DNA of 64,000 bases from Ensifer sp. LC163 (GTDB taxonomy: Bacteria; Pseudomonadota; Alphaproteobacteria; Rhizobiales; Rhizobiaceae): positions 62,001 to 126,000 of the forward strand of contig NZ_MBSS01000001.1 of assembly GCF_001695855.1 (NCBI RefSeq), in the 5' to 3' direction. Made by a program: the position numbers and the translations under genes. The first letter of the stretch is position 1. Each line of letters begins with the position of its first letter. The notes under the pieces were generated by a model, which made no database searches, had not been told where the DNA came from, and saw only the letters and a list, made by a program, of their open reading frames with translations. Shown here in pieces: positions 50,845-59,772 of this stretch.

Positions 50845-51957
50845 ATGAACGCCCACGGCACGGTTGCCTCGCCGATCCTGACCGGCACGACGCTCAAAGG
50901 GTTGGCCTTCGCCAACCGGCTTTCCGTTGCGCCGATGACCCGCATCAGCGCCACGACTATCGGCGTGCCGACCGAAAGGATGGCGCGCTACTACCAGCGC
51001 TTCGCCAAGGGTGGGTTCAGCCTCCTGACCACCGAAGGCATTTATCCCGACAAGGCCTATGCGCAGACCTACAAGGGCCAGCCGGGGCTTGCCGACCGGA
51101 AACAGGCGGAAGGTTGGAAGAAGATCGTCGATGCCGTCCATGCAGCCGGCGGGCGCATCTTCGCCCAGTTGATGCACGGCGGCGCGCTTGCCCAGGGCAA
51201 TCCCTTCCGCAGCGACACCATCGCGCCCTCGGCACTGAGGCCGAGAGGCAAGCAGATGGTCTCCTACCACGGCCAAGGCCTCTATGCCGTGCCACGGGAG
51301 ATGGACGAGACGGATATTGCCGAAGCAATCGCCGGCTTTGCGCAGGCTGCCACGCTTGCCATCGAGGTCGCCGGCTTCGACGGCATCGAGATCCATGGCG
51401 CCAACGGCTATCTGCTGGACCAGTTCTTCACCGATTACACCAACCAGCGCCAGGACCGCTGGGGCGGCGACATCGGCAAGCGGCTGGGCCTGAGCCTCGC
51501 AGTGCTGGACACCGTTCGCAGCGCCGTCGGCGATACGGTGCCCGTCGGCATCCGCCTGTCCCAGGGCAAGGTCAACGATAACAAGCATAAATGGATGGAA
51601 GGCGAGGACGGCGCGGCCATGGTCTTCAAGGCGCTGGCCGCCAGCCCCGCGGACTTCGTGCACGTGACCGAGTTCGAGGCCTGGCAACCGGCCTTTTCGG
51701 AGGGAGGCAGATCGCTGGTCACCCTTGCCCGCCAGCATGCTCCGGATCTGTTCGTCATCGCCAATGGCGGACTGCACGATATCGCCCGTGCCGAGCAGGT
51801 GCTGCAGGCCGGTGCCGACATGATCGCGCTTGGCCGCGGCGCGCTCGCCAATCCCGACTGGCCGGACATCGCCGCCGGGAAGCGCAAGGCTCGCCCGCTG
51901 GCGCTGGAGATGCTGTCGCCCATCAGCGACATCAAGGACAGCGAGCTTCAGCCTTGA
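50845..51957 (+). CDS. Old yellow enzyme-family NADH:flavin oxidoreductase
   Basis: The 370-residue FMN TIM barrel shows LKGLAFANRLSVAPMTRISA at the N-terminus, GGRIFAQLMHGGALAQ, FDGIEIHGANGYLLDQFFTD with the substrate-binding HGAN pair, and GLHDIARAEQVLQAGADMIA in the phosphate-binding region. It reduces activated alkenes or a related substrate. It is cotranscribed with the RidA gene under a divergent LysR, suggesting a small catabolic or detoxification unit for an unsaturated or imine-forming compound. Confidence 0.9.
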   Translation: MNAHGTVASPILTGTTLKGLAFANRLSVAPMTRISATTIGVPTERMARYYQRFAKGGFSLLTTEGIYPDKAYAQTYKGQPGLADRKQAEGWKKIVDAVHAAGGRIFAQLMHGGALAQGNPFRSDTIAPSALRPRGKQMVSYHGQGLYAVPREMDETDIAEAIAGFAQAATLAIEVAGFDGIEIHGANGYLLDQFFTDYTNQRQDRWGGDIGKRLGLSLAVLDTVRSAVGDTVPVGIRLSQGKVNDNKHKWMEGEDGAAMVFKALAASPADFVHVTEFEAWQPAFSEGGRSLVTLARQHAPDLFVIANGGLHDIARAEQVLQAGADMIALGRGALANPDWPDIAAGKRKARPLALEMLSPISDIKDSELQP

Positions 51958-52044
51958 GACGACAGAAGGCGGCGCCATGACAAGGCGCCGCCTCAACCTG
52001 CCGACAAACCCTGACAATGCCAGCTTGGCCACTTCGCCCCTCCG

Positions 52045-52989
52045 TTAAAGCCCGGCGACGAAGCGATACCTGGCGCCGTTTCGCTCAGCCCGCCCGATGC
52101 CGGGATAGCTCCAGTGGTAGCCGAGCAGCGTCAGTTTTTCCGTGGCCGCCCGGTCGATCAGCGTCTTGCGGGTTTTCAGCGCCAGTTCCGGCTCGGTATC
52201 GAAACCGAAATGCCAGTCGGGATGCTCGAAAAAGACGATATTGCTGGTCGCCGCATCGCCTGTGATGACGAGCCCGTCGCCGCCGTCAAGCTCCAGCGAG
52301 ATATGGCCGGGCGTGTGCCCGCGCGTGTCGAGCACCTGCATCCCGGTCACGATCTCGTCACCGGGCTTCACCAGCGTCAGCCGCTCCTTGACCGCAAAGA
52401 GGTCGCGCTGCGCGCCGCGAGCAAAGCCGTGCAGCGCCTTCGGCATGGTCTGCTCGTAGTTCGGGTCCGTCCAGAATGCCCATTCGCGTTCGGAGACGAA
52501 ATACTGGGCATTCGGGAAGGTGAGCTCACCGCCTGCCCCCACCGTGCCGCCGGCATGATCGGGATGGGCGTGGGTGAAGACGACCTTGGTCACGTCAGCC
52601 GGGTCGATGCCTGCCGTCGCCAGATTGGCCGAAAGCTTGCCGGCGCTCGCCTGGAAATTGCCGCCCGATCCGTTGTCGACGACGATCAGGTCGCGGCCGG
52701 TTCGAATGATCGGGATATTGGTGTGAAAGGGCGCACCCTCCGGCGTGCCGCCAAGCCGGCGCATGATCCCGTCACGTTCCTCAGGTGCTGCGTCCGGCAG
52801 CACGATACTGACCGGCAGCGTCAGGAAGCCGTCGCTGACGACCGCGATATCGAAATTCCCATAGGTGAACCGGCGGGTGTCTGCGGCGTAAACGCCCTTC
52901 GGCAGCAGCGGCAAGGCCGCACCTGCCGCCGAACCGGCGAGAAAGGAACGGCGGTTGAGGCACGAGGTTTTATCGTCAATGCGGGTCAT
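52045..52989 (-). CDS. Tat-exported MBL-fold hydrolase
   Basis: The 314-residue protein has a Tat signal (LNRRSFLAGSAAGAALPLLP) and a metallo-beta-lactamase domain with HAHPDHAGG (THAHPDHAG near residue 130), DTRGHTPGHISLEL and GDAATSNIVFF as metal ligands, and GYHWSYPGIG at the C-terminus. It is of the AidA/YtnP-like group; lactonase or sulfatase activity is possible but unproven. ATG 52989 is preceded by GGAAGGAACC. It lies just downstream of the Tat-exported hydrolase gene on the same strand. Confidence 0.87.
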   Translation of the reverse strand: MTRIDDKTSCLNRRSFLAGSAAGAALPLLPKGVYAADTRRFTYGNFDIAVVSDGFLTLPVSIVLPDAAPEERDGIMRRLGGTPEGAPFHTNIPIIRTGRDLIVVDNGSGGNFQASAGKLSANLATAGIDPADVTKVVFTHAHPDHAGGTVGAGGELTFPNAQYFVSEREWAFWTDPNYEQTMPKALHGFARGAQRDLFAVKERLTLVKPGDEIVTGMQVLDTRGHTPGHISLELDGGDGLVITGDAATSNIVFFEHPDWHFGFDTEPELALKTRKTLIDRAATEKLTLLGYHWSYPGIGRAERNGARYRFVAGL

Positions 52990-53063
52990 GGATCGGTTCC
53001 TTCCGTTTCGAGGGAGAGCGCCCGGCCGGCAGCCTTTTCCGCAGCACCGGCCGGCGCCAAGGT

Positions 53064-54071
53064 TCAAGACCGGGCGAATTCGAGCAGGTCGGCGTTGAGC
53101 TGGTCCTTGTGGGTATCGGTGATCCCGTGCGGCGCGCCGGGATAGACCTTCAGGGTGGCGCTCGGCACGAGTTGCTTCGAGGCGCGGGCGGCGGCATCGA
53201 TCGGCACGATCTGGTCGTCGTCGCCATGGATGATCAGCGTCGGCACGTCGAACTTCTTCAGGTCCTCGGTGAAGTCGGTCTGCGAGAAGGCGACGATCGA
53301 GTCATAGGTGTTCTTGTGCCCGCCCATCATGCCCTGCAGCCAGAAACTGTCGATCATGCCCTGCGAGGCCACCGCACCCGGCCGGTTGAAGCCGAAGAAC
53401 GGACCCGAGGCGATATCGCGATAAAGCTTGGAGCGATCCTTCAGGCTTGCCGCCTGCAGCCCGTCGAACACGTCTTTCGGCAGACCACCGGGATTGCTGT
53501 CGGTCTTGACCATCAGCGGCGGCACCGCCGAGATCAGCCCGGCCTTGGCCACTCGGGAGGTTCCATGGCGGCCGATATAGCGGGCGATCTCGCCGCCGCC
53601 GGTGGAGAAGCCGGCCAGGAAGATGTCCTTCAGGTCGAGAGCATTGATCAGGTCGGCGAGATCGTCGGCATAGTGATCCATGTCGTTGCCGTCCCAGGGC
53701 TGGGAGGAGCGGCCATGACCGCGGCGGTCATGGGTGATGACGCGGAAGCCGTTGTTGGCGAGATGGAAGGCCTGTGCCTCCCAGCTGTCTGATGACAGCG
53801 GCCAGCCGTGGCTGAGCACGACCACCGGGCCGTCCTTGCGCCCCCAGTCCTTGTAATAGATCTCGACGCCATCGCGCGTGGTGATGCGGCTGCCCATGGT
53901 CGTTGCTCCTTGCGTAATGGTTGTGTTGCTGGGTGCGGTTTCGGCTTTCGCCGGACGAATGACGGCCGGAACGGCGGCGACGGCGGTCGCAGCGCCAAAG
54001 GCGGCCGAAAGAACTGTGCGGCGCGAAAGGCCAGTGGAGACTGCTGTGGAAACTGCTTTTGCTTCAATCAT
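53064..54071 (-). CDS. Tat-exported alpha/beta hydrolase (haloperoxidase-like)
   Basis: The 335-residue protein has a Tat-type signal ([20 protein letters not shown]) and a domain of the cofactor-free haloperoxidase/esterase group: [37 protein letters not shown], nucleophile elbow AGFSTGGGE and the C-terminal His in [10 protein letters not shown]. It is co-oriented with the MBL gene (75 bp) and divergent from a GlxA-type regulator. ATG 54071 follows GAAGAGGGCAGGAC. Confidence 0.88.
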   Translation of the reverse strand: MIEAKAVSTAVSTGLSRRTVLSAAFGAATAVAAVPAVIRPAKAETAPSNTTITQGATTMGSRITTRDGVEIYYKDWGRKDGPVVVLSHGWPLSSDSWEAQAFHLANNGFRVITHDRRGHGRSSQPWDGNDMDHYADDLADLINALDLKDIFLAGFSTGGGEIARYIGRHGTSRVAKAGLISAVPPLMVKTDSNPGGLPKDVFDGLQAASLKDRSKLYRDIASGPFFGFNRPGAVASQGMIDSFWLQGMMGGHKNTYDSIVAFSQTDFTEDLKKFDVPTLIIHGDDDQIVPIDAAARASKQLVPSATLKVYPGAPHGITDTHKDQLNADLLEFARS

Positions 54072-54177
54072 TGTCCTGCCCTCTTCCATCTCGGTTGACC
54101 GGCGATCTCCGTTCCGGAGCGCTGGTTGAATTGATAGAATGACCGGCCTAACCTCTCGACCGGCAAAGCTGACAACG

Positions 54178-55221
54178 ATGGGGGCAGAAGTGACAAAACG
54201 ACTCGAAAGCGAACCGGCGGAGATCGGCATCGTCGTTTATCCCAGGGCGCTGAAGTCGGCGATTCACGGCCTGACCGACATGTTCCAGGTGGCCGGCATG
54301 CAGGCGACAGAACAGGGCGGCGCAAGCGCACCGCGGATCCGCATCAGCCACTGGCAGCTTCAGGAGGATGGCTCGGTCGAAAAGACGCTCGACACCCACC
54401 CCGGCCCCTCCTCCGGTCTCGTTGCGCTGATCCTGCCCCCCACGCTGGCGGAGCTGCCGGTCGGCGGGCGCATGGGCCAACTGCCCGCCTTCGTGCGTGA
54501 ACAGCATGCAGGCGGCACCACCATCTGCTCGGTCTGTGGCGGCGCCTATCTGCTGGCCGAATCCGGGCTCGTTGCCGGTCGCACGATCACCACCCATTGG
54601 TCACACCAGGACCTGATCGCCGATCGCTACCGCGACGTGCGCATCGACACCGACAAGCTGCTGATCGACGAGGGCGATATCATCACCGCCGGCGGGATGA
54701 TGGCCTGGATCGACCTCGGGCTGAAACTTGTGGACCGGCTCCTCGGAACCAATGTGATGCTGGCAACTGCGCGTTTCATGATCATCGATCCCGGCGCCCG
54801 CGAGCAGAGCTACTACAGTGTCTTTGCGCCAAAGCTCGACCATGGTGACAGCATCATCCTGAAGATCCAGCACTGGCTGCACGGCGCCAACACCAAGGGC
54901 GTGACGCTGCAGATGATGGCCGAGCGCGCCGGGCTCGGCGACCGCACCTTTCTCAGGCGCTTCCAGAAGGCAACCGGCTTCAACCCGACGGAATATTGCC
55001 AGCGGCTGAGGATCGCCAAATCGCGCGACCTGCTGGAGCGCTCGCACCTGTCGATCGAGCAGGTGGCCTGGCAGAGCGGCTACGACGACACCAACGCCTA
55101 CCGCAAGATCTTCCGCAAGATCCTCGGCCTGTCGCCGCGGGAGTACCGGTTGCGCTTCTCGGTGTCGGACGGCACCCGCCGCCCGGCCATGGCAGGCCTT
55201 GCCGCCGCCGCGCCCGCTTGA
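54178..55221 (+). CDS. GlxA-family AraC-type regulator, second copy
   Basis: The ~347-residue protein has the DJ-1/PfpI-like N-terminal domain with [20 protein letters not shown] at the elbow and a C-terminal AraC domain ([20 protein letters not shown], then [20 protein letters not shown]). It is divergent from the two Tat-exported hydrolases and probably regulates them. The start may be 54139, 54178 or the GTG at 54190; GGGGGCAGAA favours the last, and none is decisive. It is only distantly similar to the regulator at 17022. Confidence 0.85.
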   Translation: MGAEVTKRLESEPAEIGIVVYPRALKSAIHGLTDMFQVAGMQATEQGGASAPRIRISHWQLQEDGSVEKTLDTHPGPSSGLVALILPPTLAELPVGGRMGQLPAFVREQHAGGTTICSVCGGAYLLAESGLVAGRTITTHWSHQDLIADRYRDVRIDTDKLLIDEGDIITAGGMMAWIDLGLKLVDRLLGTNVMLATARFMIIDPGAREQSYYSVFAPKLDHGDSIILKIQHWLHGANTKGVTLQMMAERAGLGDRTFLRRFQKATGFNPTEYCQRLRIAKSRDLLERSHLSIEQVAWQSGYDDTNAYRKIFRKILGLSPREYRLRFSVSDGTRRPAMAGLAAAAPA

Positions 55222-55611
55222 TCAGGGCGGCGCTGGCGTCGGCATGTTTCGCCGAGCATCGCTGAAACGCCCGTCGCGGCAGGGGTCCGGGCGATACTGG
55301 ACGAATTGCCGCTCGAGCGCGAAGCGATCGTTGCCGCTCTCTTCGAAGCGGCTGTGTTCCATCTGGGACGGCACCCCGAACAGGTGACATGCCAGCAGAC
55401 CGATTCTGAGAAGACACATGGGATGACGCCAATCCTCATTGTTGGAGCATTGGCGGCAAATTCGACTGATTTCATTACCCCAGCATTGCACTGACCCGTG
55501 CTGCCGGTTTCGCCCTTACATGCCTTGCCGTTCGCCCGACCCGCCCTTCGAGCATCGGGAATGCGGTTCAGGCCCGGGCGATCACCCGACGTCGGCGCAA
55601 CGGTCCTGCCC
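55222..55611. other. Intergenic stretch with a possible gene remnant
   Basis: A plus-strand frame around 55306-55494 reads AILDELPLEREAIVAALFEA and then AVFHLGRHPEQ, which looks protein-like, but it has only a TTG start, no ribosome site and no recognised family. It may be a remnant or a short gene; nothing else is visible in the gap. Confidence 0.3.
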
Positions 55612-55717
55612 TACTGCATAATTCCTTAAATCGGAATCGATTTAAGGAGAAAATTATGCAGCAGATTTAAGGCGTTACAGCGTCCTTTGCGCGTCGTATT
55701 TGACGCGCGGCGCTGCA
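55612..55717 (+). repeat. RIME-type intergenic repeat, copy 11
   Basis: Forward, well-conserved copy with one change in the GC-rich loop (GCGCGTCGTATTTGACGCGC). It lies just before the 3' end of the cupin gene. Confidence 0.85.
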
Positions 55718-55744
55718 GCGAATCTGAAAAGATCGCGCAGCGCG

Positions 55745-56131
55745 TTAGATCCAGCGGTCGTTCTGCGCCGTGCGATCGCCACCGGCATGGCCGGTGTTGA
55801 GAACGCCACGCGGTTCGATCAGCAGCAACCGCACCTCGCTCTCTGCGAACGGCTTGTGCTCGACGCCCCGAGGCACGACGAACATCTCGCCCGGGCCAAG
55901 CCGCACGGCGCCATCGCGGAAGTCGATCCGCAGCACACCGTCGAGCACGATGAACGTCTCGTCGGTCTCCGGATGGTCGTGCCAGATGAAATCGCCCTCG
56001 ATGCGCACCAGCTTGAACTGGTAATCGTTCATTTCGGCGACCACGCGCGGTTGCCACAGTTCCACAATCATCTCCAGCTTCTCGGAAAAATTGATTGCCT
56101 TGCGATCGGTCGTCTCGATGCTATCCGTCAT
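55745..56131 (-). CDS. Cupin-domain protein
   Basis: The 128-residue protein is a single-domain cupin: [20 protein letters not shown] is motif 1 with two His and a Glu ligand, and [19 protein letters not shown] is motif 2 with its His. It binds a divalent metal; enzymatic or binding roles are both possible. The start at ATG 56131 follows GAGGAACGAC. It stands alone next to a RIME-type repeat. Confidence 0.87.
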   Translation of the reverse strand: MTDSIETTDRKAINFSEKLEMIVELWQPRVVAEMNDYQFKLVRIEGDFIWHDHPETDETFIVLDGVLRIDFRDGAVRLGPGEMFVVPRGVEHKPFAESEVRLLLIEPRGVLNTGHAGGDRTAQNDRWI

Positions 56132-56355
56132 GTCGTTCCTCGTGTCGATGGAGCGCCAGCATGCATAAAGCACAGATGCCGATCTTGAACGATCGTGCGC
56201 GTGGCGGTTCGGTGTTTGCGCAAACACAGCCGCAGGAATGGCTCACATCTCTCGGCGGCCGGCGCAGGCAAATATTTCCGTATTGCCCAGTATCGCGACT
56301 GATGTATCCTCTCTTCTTTCGGCATTGGCTATGGACGTCCATGAAGGAGGTTCGA

Positions 56356-56652
56356 ATGCATGATCTCCCGGAGGCTTCGGGCAGTGAATTGAGTCCGGAT
56401 GACATCGAAATGCTGCAGCGGGTATTCGACGCGACCTGCTTTGCCGCACACGTCCCGCGCCGCGGCGAAAGTGCCAACCGGCTGGCCAAGTTCATCATGG
56501 ATGAGTTTCGCATCGGCAATAGCAACGAGCGCACGCTGCTCGAACGCGCGCTATGGCGCGAACTGCGAAGGATGCCGTCAAAGACAGAAGAGATGGAAAC
56601 CGTCGACATCTGGGTCGCCAGACCCGCTCGGCGCAGCCCGCATCACCGCTGA
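56356..56652 (+). CDS. Hypothetical protein, paralogue of the gene at 57250
   Basis: The 98-residue protein shares the pattern IxMLQRVxxxxCxAAxxPRxxxxADRLAKFIxxEFxxGxxxExxLxERALWxE with the gene at 57250, so the two are duplicates. The family is small, helical and common in rhizobia, with no known function. It is preceded by AAGGAGGTTCGA; two further genes to the right carry nearly the same leader. An upstream ATG at 56341 would remove the ribosome site. Confidence 0.75.
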   Translation: MHDLPEASGSELSPDDIEMLQRVFDATCFAAHVPRRGESANRLAKFIMDEFRIGNSNERTLLERALWRELRRMPSKTEEMETVDIWVARPARRSPHHR

Positions 56653-57014
56653 GGCGGTGACAAAAAAATGCGGCCTCTCCGTGGATAAACGAGACCGCAT
56701 TCAAGATAATGTGTAATGGCGCATTCTATTCCGGTCCCGCTTGCAGAACCACAACTGCAACGGGCCGCGTGTGGCGATTTCTGGCCTATCACAGAAAATT
56801 GTCGACAACCGTCGGTCGTGAGGCTGCCTGGGCAGATGAATTTTCACCGAACACAAGGCGACGCGTGCCGTGCAGACGTCCCCGGCTGCGCCGCGGGCAA
56901 GATGGCGCTCCGCGCATCGAGAGCAGGGTCTGAACGCACCTGAAAACGGAATTTTCAACACCGTGGAACCACCGTTCGCATCGGGAATTTATCCTCCAGA
57001 ACGGGAGGTTCGTT
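56653..57014. other. Intergenic stretch with a hairpin
   Basis: AATGCGGCCTC pairs with GAGACCGCATT (56667-56701); the T run stands on the minus-strand side, so it would end leftward transcription, where no gene is apparent. The rest of the 360 bp shows no gene. Confidence 0.45.
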
Positions 57015-57218
57015 ATGTTTGCATCAGACACGAAAGGACAGTTCGGCCGAGTCGTCAAAAACTGGAACACGCGATACGATCTGGAGGAGTTTATAGCCGC
57101 CTCCGGCCTGCCGCCGCTGGAGGCCCGTGAGGTTTTCGCAAAGCACGGACCGTATAAAACGGACCTCGACCAGCTGATACGTCAGCGCAAGCCGATACGG
57201 GCCGACAAGGCAAGATAA
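57015..57218 (+). CDS. Small hypothetical protein
   Basis: The 67-residue protein is charged and helical (NWNTRYDLEEFIAASGLPP, AREVFAKHGPYKTDLDQLIR). The family is not recognised. GGGAGGTTCGTT precedes the ATG, almost identical to the leaders of the flanking small genes. It ends 32 bp before the next gene, so the two may be cotranscribed. Confidence 0.65.
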   Translation: MFASDTKGQFGRVVKNWNTRYDLEEFIAASGLPPLEAREVFAKHGPYKTDLDQLIRQRKPIRADKAR

Positions 57219-57249
57219 GAACCGCCGCAGTCGCATATGGGAGGTTCAA

Positions 57250-57495
57250 ATGCAGCATCATTCCAAGCGTCTGGACTGTGCGTTCAGCCCGGCTGAGATC
57301 GCCATGCTCCAGCGAGTCCTCAATACCGCCTGCCTTGCCGCAAGCATGCCACGCACCGACTATCGCGCCGATCGCCTGGCGAAATTCATCATCGGCGAAT
57401 TTCGCGGCGGCACGCGTGACGAGGCAGCCCTGTGCGAGCGGGCCTTGTGGTTCGAGCGCAGAAGCGCGCCATGGTCGGTGGCACCCGACCAGTAA
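57250..57495 (+). CDS. Hypothetical protein, paralogue of the gene at 56356
   Basis: The 81-residue protein aligns with the product of 56356 over about 60 residues (IAMLQRVLNTACLAASMPR, LAKFIIGEFRGGTRDEAALC). The acidic leader and tail differ. GGGAGGTTCAA precedes the ATG. Function unknown. Confidence 0.72.
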   Translation: MQHHSKRLDCAFSPAEIAMLQRVLNTACLAASMPRTDYRADRLAKFIIGEFRGGTRDEAALCERALWFERRSAPWSVAPDQ

Positions 57496-57590
57496 TGTGG
57501 TCGAAGCAGCAAGGACGATCGGCGCCGGCACGGATTGCAGATGGTTCGCCTGCCGGCTCACCGTTACCAGCATCATGACGTGCAAAAGAC

Positions 57591-57615
57591 GCCGGGGTTG
57601 CAAAGCAACCCCGGC
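57591..57615. terminator. Strong hairpin downstream of the small-gene array
   Basis: A perfect 11-bp stem GCCGGGGTTGC-AAA-GCAACCCCGGC lies about 95 bp after the stop codon. It has no T run on the plus strand, so termination is possible but not certain; the A run on its left would act for minus-strand transcripts. Confidence 0.55.
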
Positions 57616-57772
57616 CGCACCTATCCTATTGTATGGTAATCGCCTTTCGGCCTATCAAGACGTCAAACCGCCCTTGCCTGACCGGCCGCGCAAATGCAGC
57701 CTCGCCACGCAGGCAAGGGCCAGGGACCGTCACAGGATTGGTTCGCTCAGTCAGGACATGTTATAAACGCTC

Positions 57773-58036
57773 ATGACCCAAACAGAAGAAGACCTCGAGC
57801 TTTCGGAATTGTCCGGCGAGTTTGCCGACGACGACGTCGTCGTCCATATCCGCATATCACGCCCGACGGGCTCCAATCTCGACTGGACGCTCGAGGTAAT
57901 CGACGAGGAAGGCTACTCCACCGTCTGGGAAGATTCCTTCCCCACGGACCGAGAAGCCTATGAAGAGTTCCTCGCCACCATCGAACGCGACGGCATCCAC
58001 ACCTTCACCGAACACCCCGTCCAGACGCTTCATTAG
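57773..58036 (+). CDS. Hypothetical acidic protein
   Basis: The 87-residue protein is strongly acidic, with a beta-rich core (VVVHIRISRPTGSNLDWTLE, VIDEEGYSTVWEDSFPTDRE). The family is not recognised. Its composition and regular frame support a real gene, although the ribosome site is weak. Confidence 0.68.
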   Translation: MTQTEEDLELSELSGEFADDDVVVHIRISRPTGSNLDWTLEVIDEEGYSTVWEDSFPTDREAYEEFLATIERDGIHTFTEHPVQTLH

Positions 58037-58197
58037 ACTTCGCATAGGTTGGGCCAGTCCCAATCGAACCATTTCAGCAGCCCCCATCATGCCTCATGCT
58101 CTGCTGACACCGCAGAGATAGCGGTAGGTCATCGGGCACTCATCTCCTGCGTTCACGCCGTCCGGCCAAGGCGAACCAGTGCCCTCGGATGGCACCG

Positions 58198-58572
58198 TCA
58201 CCCCTTGCCGACAATGACGAATACGATCCGCCTTATCGCCTCGGCAAAGCTGACTCCGAGCGCCATGGCGGCGATGCCGGTAACGCCGAGTGCGCCGATG
58301 CCCATCAGCTTCCAGCGCTTGACGTCGTCGGTCACCGGTTTCATCTCCGCGACGTCACCGCCGAGCGTGGAAACGGAAGTCTCCAGATCGCCGACACGAT
58401 CAACCAGATGGTCCATCCGTTGATGGACGCCGGCCCGGCTGCTTGTCGCCTTGTCTTCGGCACGTTGCGCGCCCTCCTCGATCCGGCGGATCGATTCCTG
58501 CAGACCGCGCATGCCCGCGACCAGTTCGCCGAGCTGGCGATGCACGCTGACGTCGATGTCAGCGGGAGACAT
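58198..58572 (-). CDS. DUF1515-like coiled-coil membrane protein of the lysis cassette
   Basis: The 124-residue protein has a long helical region with heptad-like spacing (LGELVAGMRGLQESIRRIEE, MDHLVDRVGDLETSVSTLGG) and a C-terminal hydrophobic stretch (LMGIGALGVTGIAAMALGV and IRRIVFVIVG). It matches the DUF1515 pattern seen in rhizobial prophage regions. It is the last gene of a four-gene overlapping cassette and starts inside the o-spanin-like gene. A holin-like or spanin-bridging role is possible; this is inference. Confidence 0.7.
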   Translation of the reverse strand: MSPADIDVSVHRQLGELVAGMRGLQESIRRIEEGAQRAEDKATSSRAGVHQRMDHLVDRVGDLETSVSTLGGDVAEMKPVTDDVKRWKLMGIGALGVTGIAAMALGVSFAEAIRRIVFVIVGKG

Positions 58573-58816
58573 TCTGACGCCCTCCATGCCGTGTGCAGTC
58601 CGCCTTTGACCAGACTGCCGCCGCGCACAGGCCGACGACTGTCCTGTCTATCTTGCGTTGATCTGCCGGCGTCGCGCCGCGCGCGCCGACAAGATCGACG
58701 CCGACGACGCTTCTAAGACCGATGACATTTTCCGGCCCCGAAGTCCCACAGCCCGCCAGCATCAAGGCAGGAATCGTAATCAAGGCGCTTCTCCTGAGCG
58801 CGGTTCGCAGCGTCAT
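58559..58816 (-). CDS. Lipoprotein, o-spanin-like
   Basis: The 85-residue protein has a lipoprotein signal (SALITIPALMLAGC, Cys near 22) and a short mature part with two further Cys (GLCAAAVWSKADC). Its start lies within the reading frame of the i-spanin-like gene and overlaps it by 104 bp in another frame, the arrangement known for Rz/Rz1 pairs. GAAAGGCAG precedes the ATG. The position within a lysis cassette supports an outer-membrane spanin, but the sequence family itself is not a confirmed spanin. Confidence 0.7.
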   Translation of the reverse strand: MTLRTALRRSALITIPALMLAGCGTSGPENVIGLRSVVGVDLVGARGATPADQRKIDRTVVGLCAAAVWSKADCTRHGGRQNVSR

Positions 58817-58937
58817 TGTTCTGCCTTTCGATCGCATGAAGAACGGACCGGGCGCCGTCCGCCCGGATTTCGAGCACGGCCCAGGTGATGGCAGCGAGCA
58901 CAAGCCCGCCGGATAGGATCTTCGGCCAGGCGATCAT
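58713..58937 (-). CDS. Small N-terminally anchored protein, i-spanin-like
   Basis: The 74-residue protein has an N-terminal membrane anchor (ILSGGLVLAAITWAVLEI) followed by a charged helical segment (LHAIERQNNDAANRAQEKRL) and a Cys-containing tail (SCLDAGGLWDFGAGKCH). It starts with ATG overlapping the lysozyme stop (ATGA) and contains the start of the lipoprotein gene in another frame. The build matches an inner-membrane spanin subunit. Confidence 0.65.
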   Translation of the reverse strand: MIAWPKILSGGLVLAAITWAVLEIRADGARSVLHAIERQNNDAANRAQEKRLDYDSCLDAGGLWDFGAGKCHRS

Positions 58938-59593
58938 GCCGGATCGAGCCTCTTGCGCAGAAAGAGGAAGGCGCCGATCGCGAAGGCAGCGGCAATGATG
59001 CCGGCAAATGCCCATTGCAGCGGGCCGTTGCCCGTAAACGCGAAGCCGAGCGAGGAAAGAATGCCGGCGAGCCACGAGATGTTCTCCTTGCTCACCACTT
59101 CGGGCGGATTCGGCGCGGCTGTAACGGTGTTGGAGGCGACGAACTCGCCCTTGGCCCAAAGCCCGGCTTCAGCAGACCGGCGATTGACCAGTCCCTTCAC
59201 CCGCCTGCCGCCGGCATTGACCCACTTCATCAGCTCCAGCGGCACGGCGTCATAGTCACCGGCATTCAGCTTTTTGAGCAATGTCGATTTGCCGAGCCTG
59301 CCGGTGTTGAAATCGAAGGAGACAAGCACGGCGAACTGGTTGTCGGTAAGCGGCACCTTGACGAGGCGCGACACCCGCTCTTCGAATGTCGCCAGGTCCG
59401 TCCTCAAGATTTCCTCTGCCTGCGCCTCGGTAATCGCCATTCCCGGCTTGACCATCGGAGCGCCCGCAGCGCTGGTGTGGCCATAACCGATGGTCCAGAT
59501 GCCGGCGACGTCCCGATAGGCCTTCGTCTTCAGGCCTTCCCATTGTTTGACGAGCGAAAGGCCCGCCGCATTGATGCGTCGGTTCATGTTCAT
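58934..59593 (-). CDS. GH24 (T4-type) lysozyme with C-terminal membrane segments
   Basis: The 219-residue protein has an N-terminal lysozyme domain with the catalytic Glu-Asp-Thr set of family GH24: WEG (Glu near 20), YRDVAG (Asp near 29) and WTIGYGHTS. VNRRSAEAGLWAKGE closes the domain. Unusually, the C-terminus carries hydrophobic stretches (ISWLAGILSSLGFAFTG and PLQWAFAGIIAAAFAIGAFL) and ends in a basic anchor. It would cleave peptidoglycan while tethered to the inner membrane. ATG 59593 follows ACAGGACAAACGAC. It opens the lysis cassette. Confidence 0.88.
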   Translation of the reverse strand: MNMNRRINAAGLSLVKQWEGLKTKAYRDVAGIWTIGYGHTSAAGAPMVKPGMAITEAQAEEILRTDLATFEERVSRLVKVPLTDNQFAVLVSFDFNTGRLGKSTLLKKLNAGDYDAVPLELMKWVNAGGRRVKGLVNRRSAEAGLWAKGEFVASNTVTAAPNPPEVVSKENISWLAGILSSLGFAFTGNGPLQWAFAGIIAAAFAIGAFLFLRKRLDPA

Positions 59594-59647
59594 GTCGTTT
59601 GTCCTGTTTAGATTGGGAACCAGAAGCAACGGTGACGCGTTGCTAGG

Positions 59648-59757
59648 CATGTCGCGCAAAAGTGTGCAGCGGTTTTGCGAGAACGACATGCGCGAAAACG
59701 ATAGCGTAAAGCGCAGAAAGCGCATCTGAAGGACCGCGATGCGCTTTAGGCGATCAA
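59648..59757. repeat. Rhizobial CATGTCG...CGACATG hairpin repeat
   Basis: GCATGTCGCGCAAAAGTGTG pairs partly with GAGAACGACATGCGCGAAAA, followed by TAAAGCGCAGAAAGCGCATC and GATGCGCTTTA. This is a dispersed intergenic repeat of rhizobia. Confidence 0.65.
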
Positions 59758-59772
59758 AGGGGAGATTTCGCC

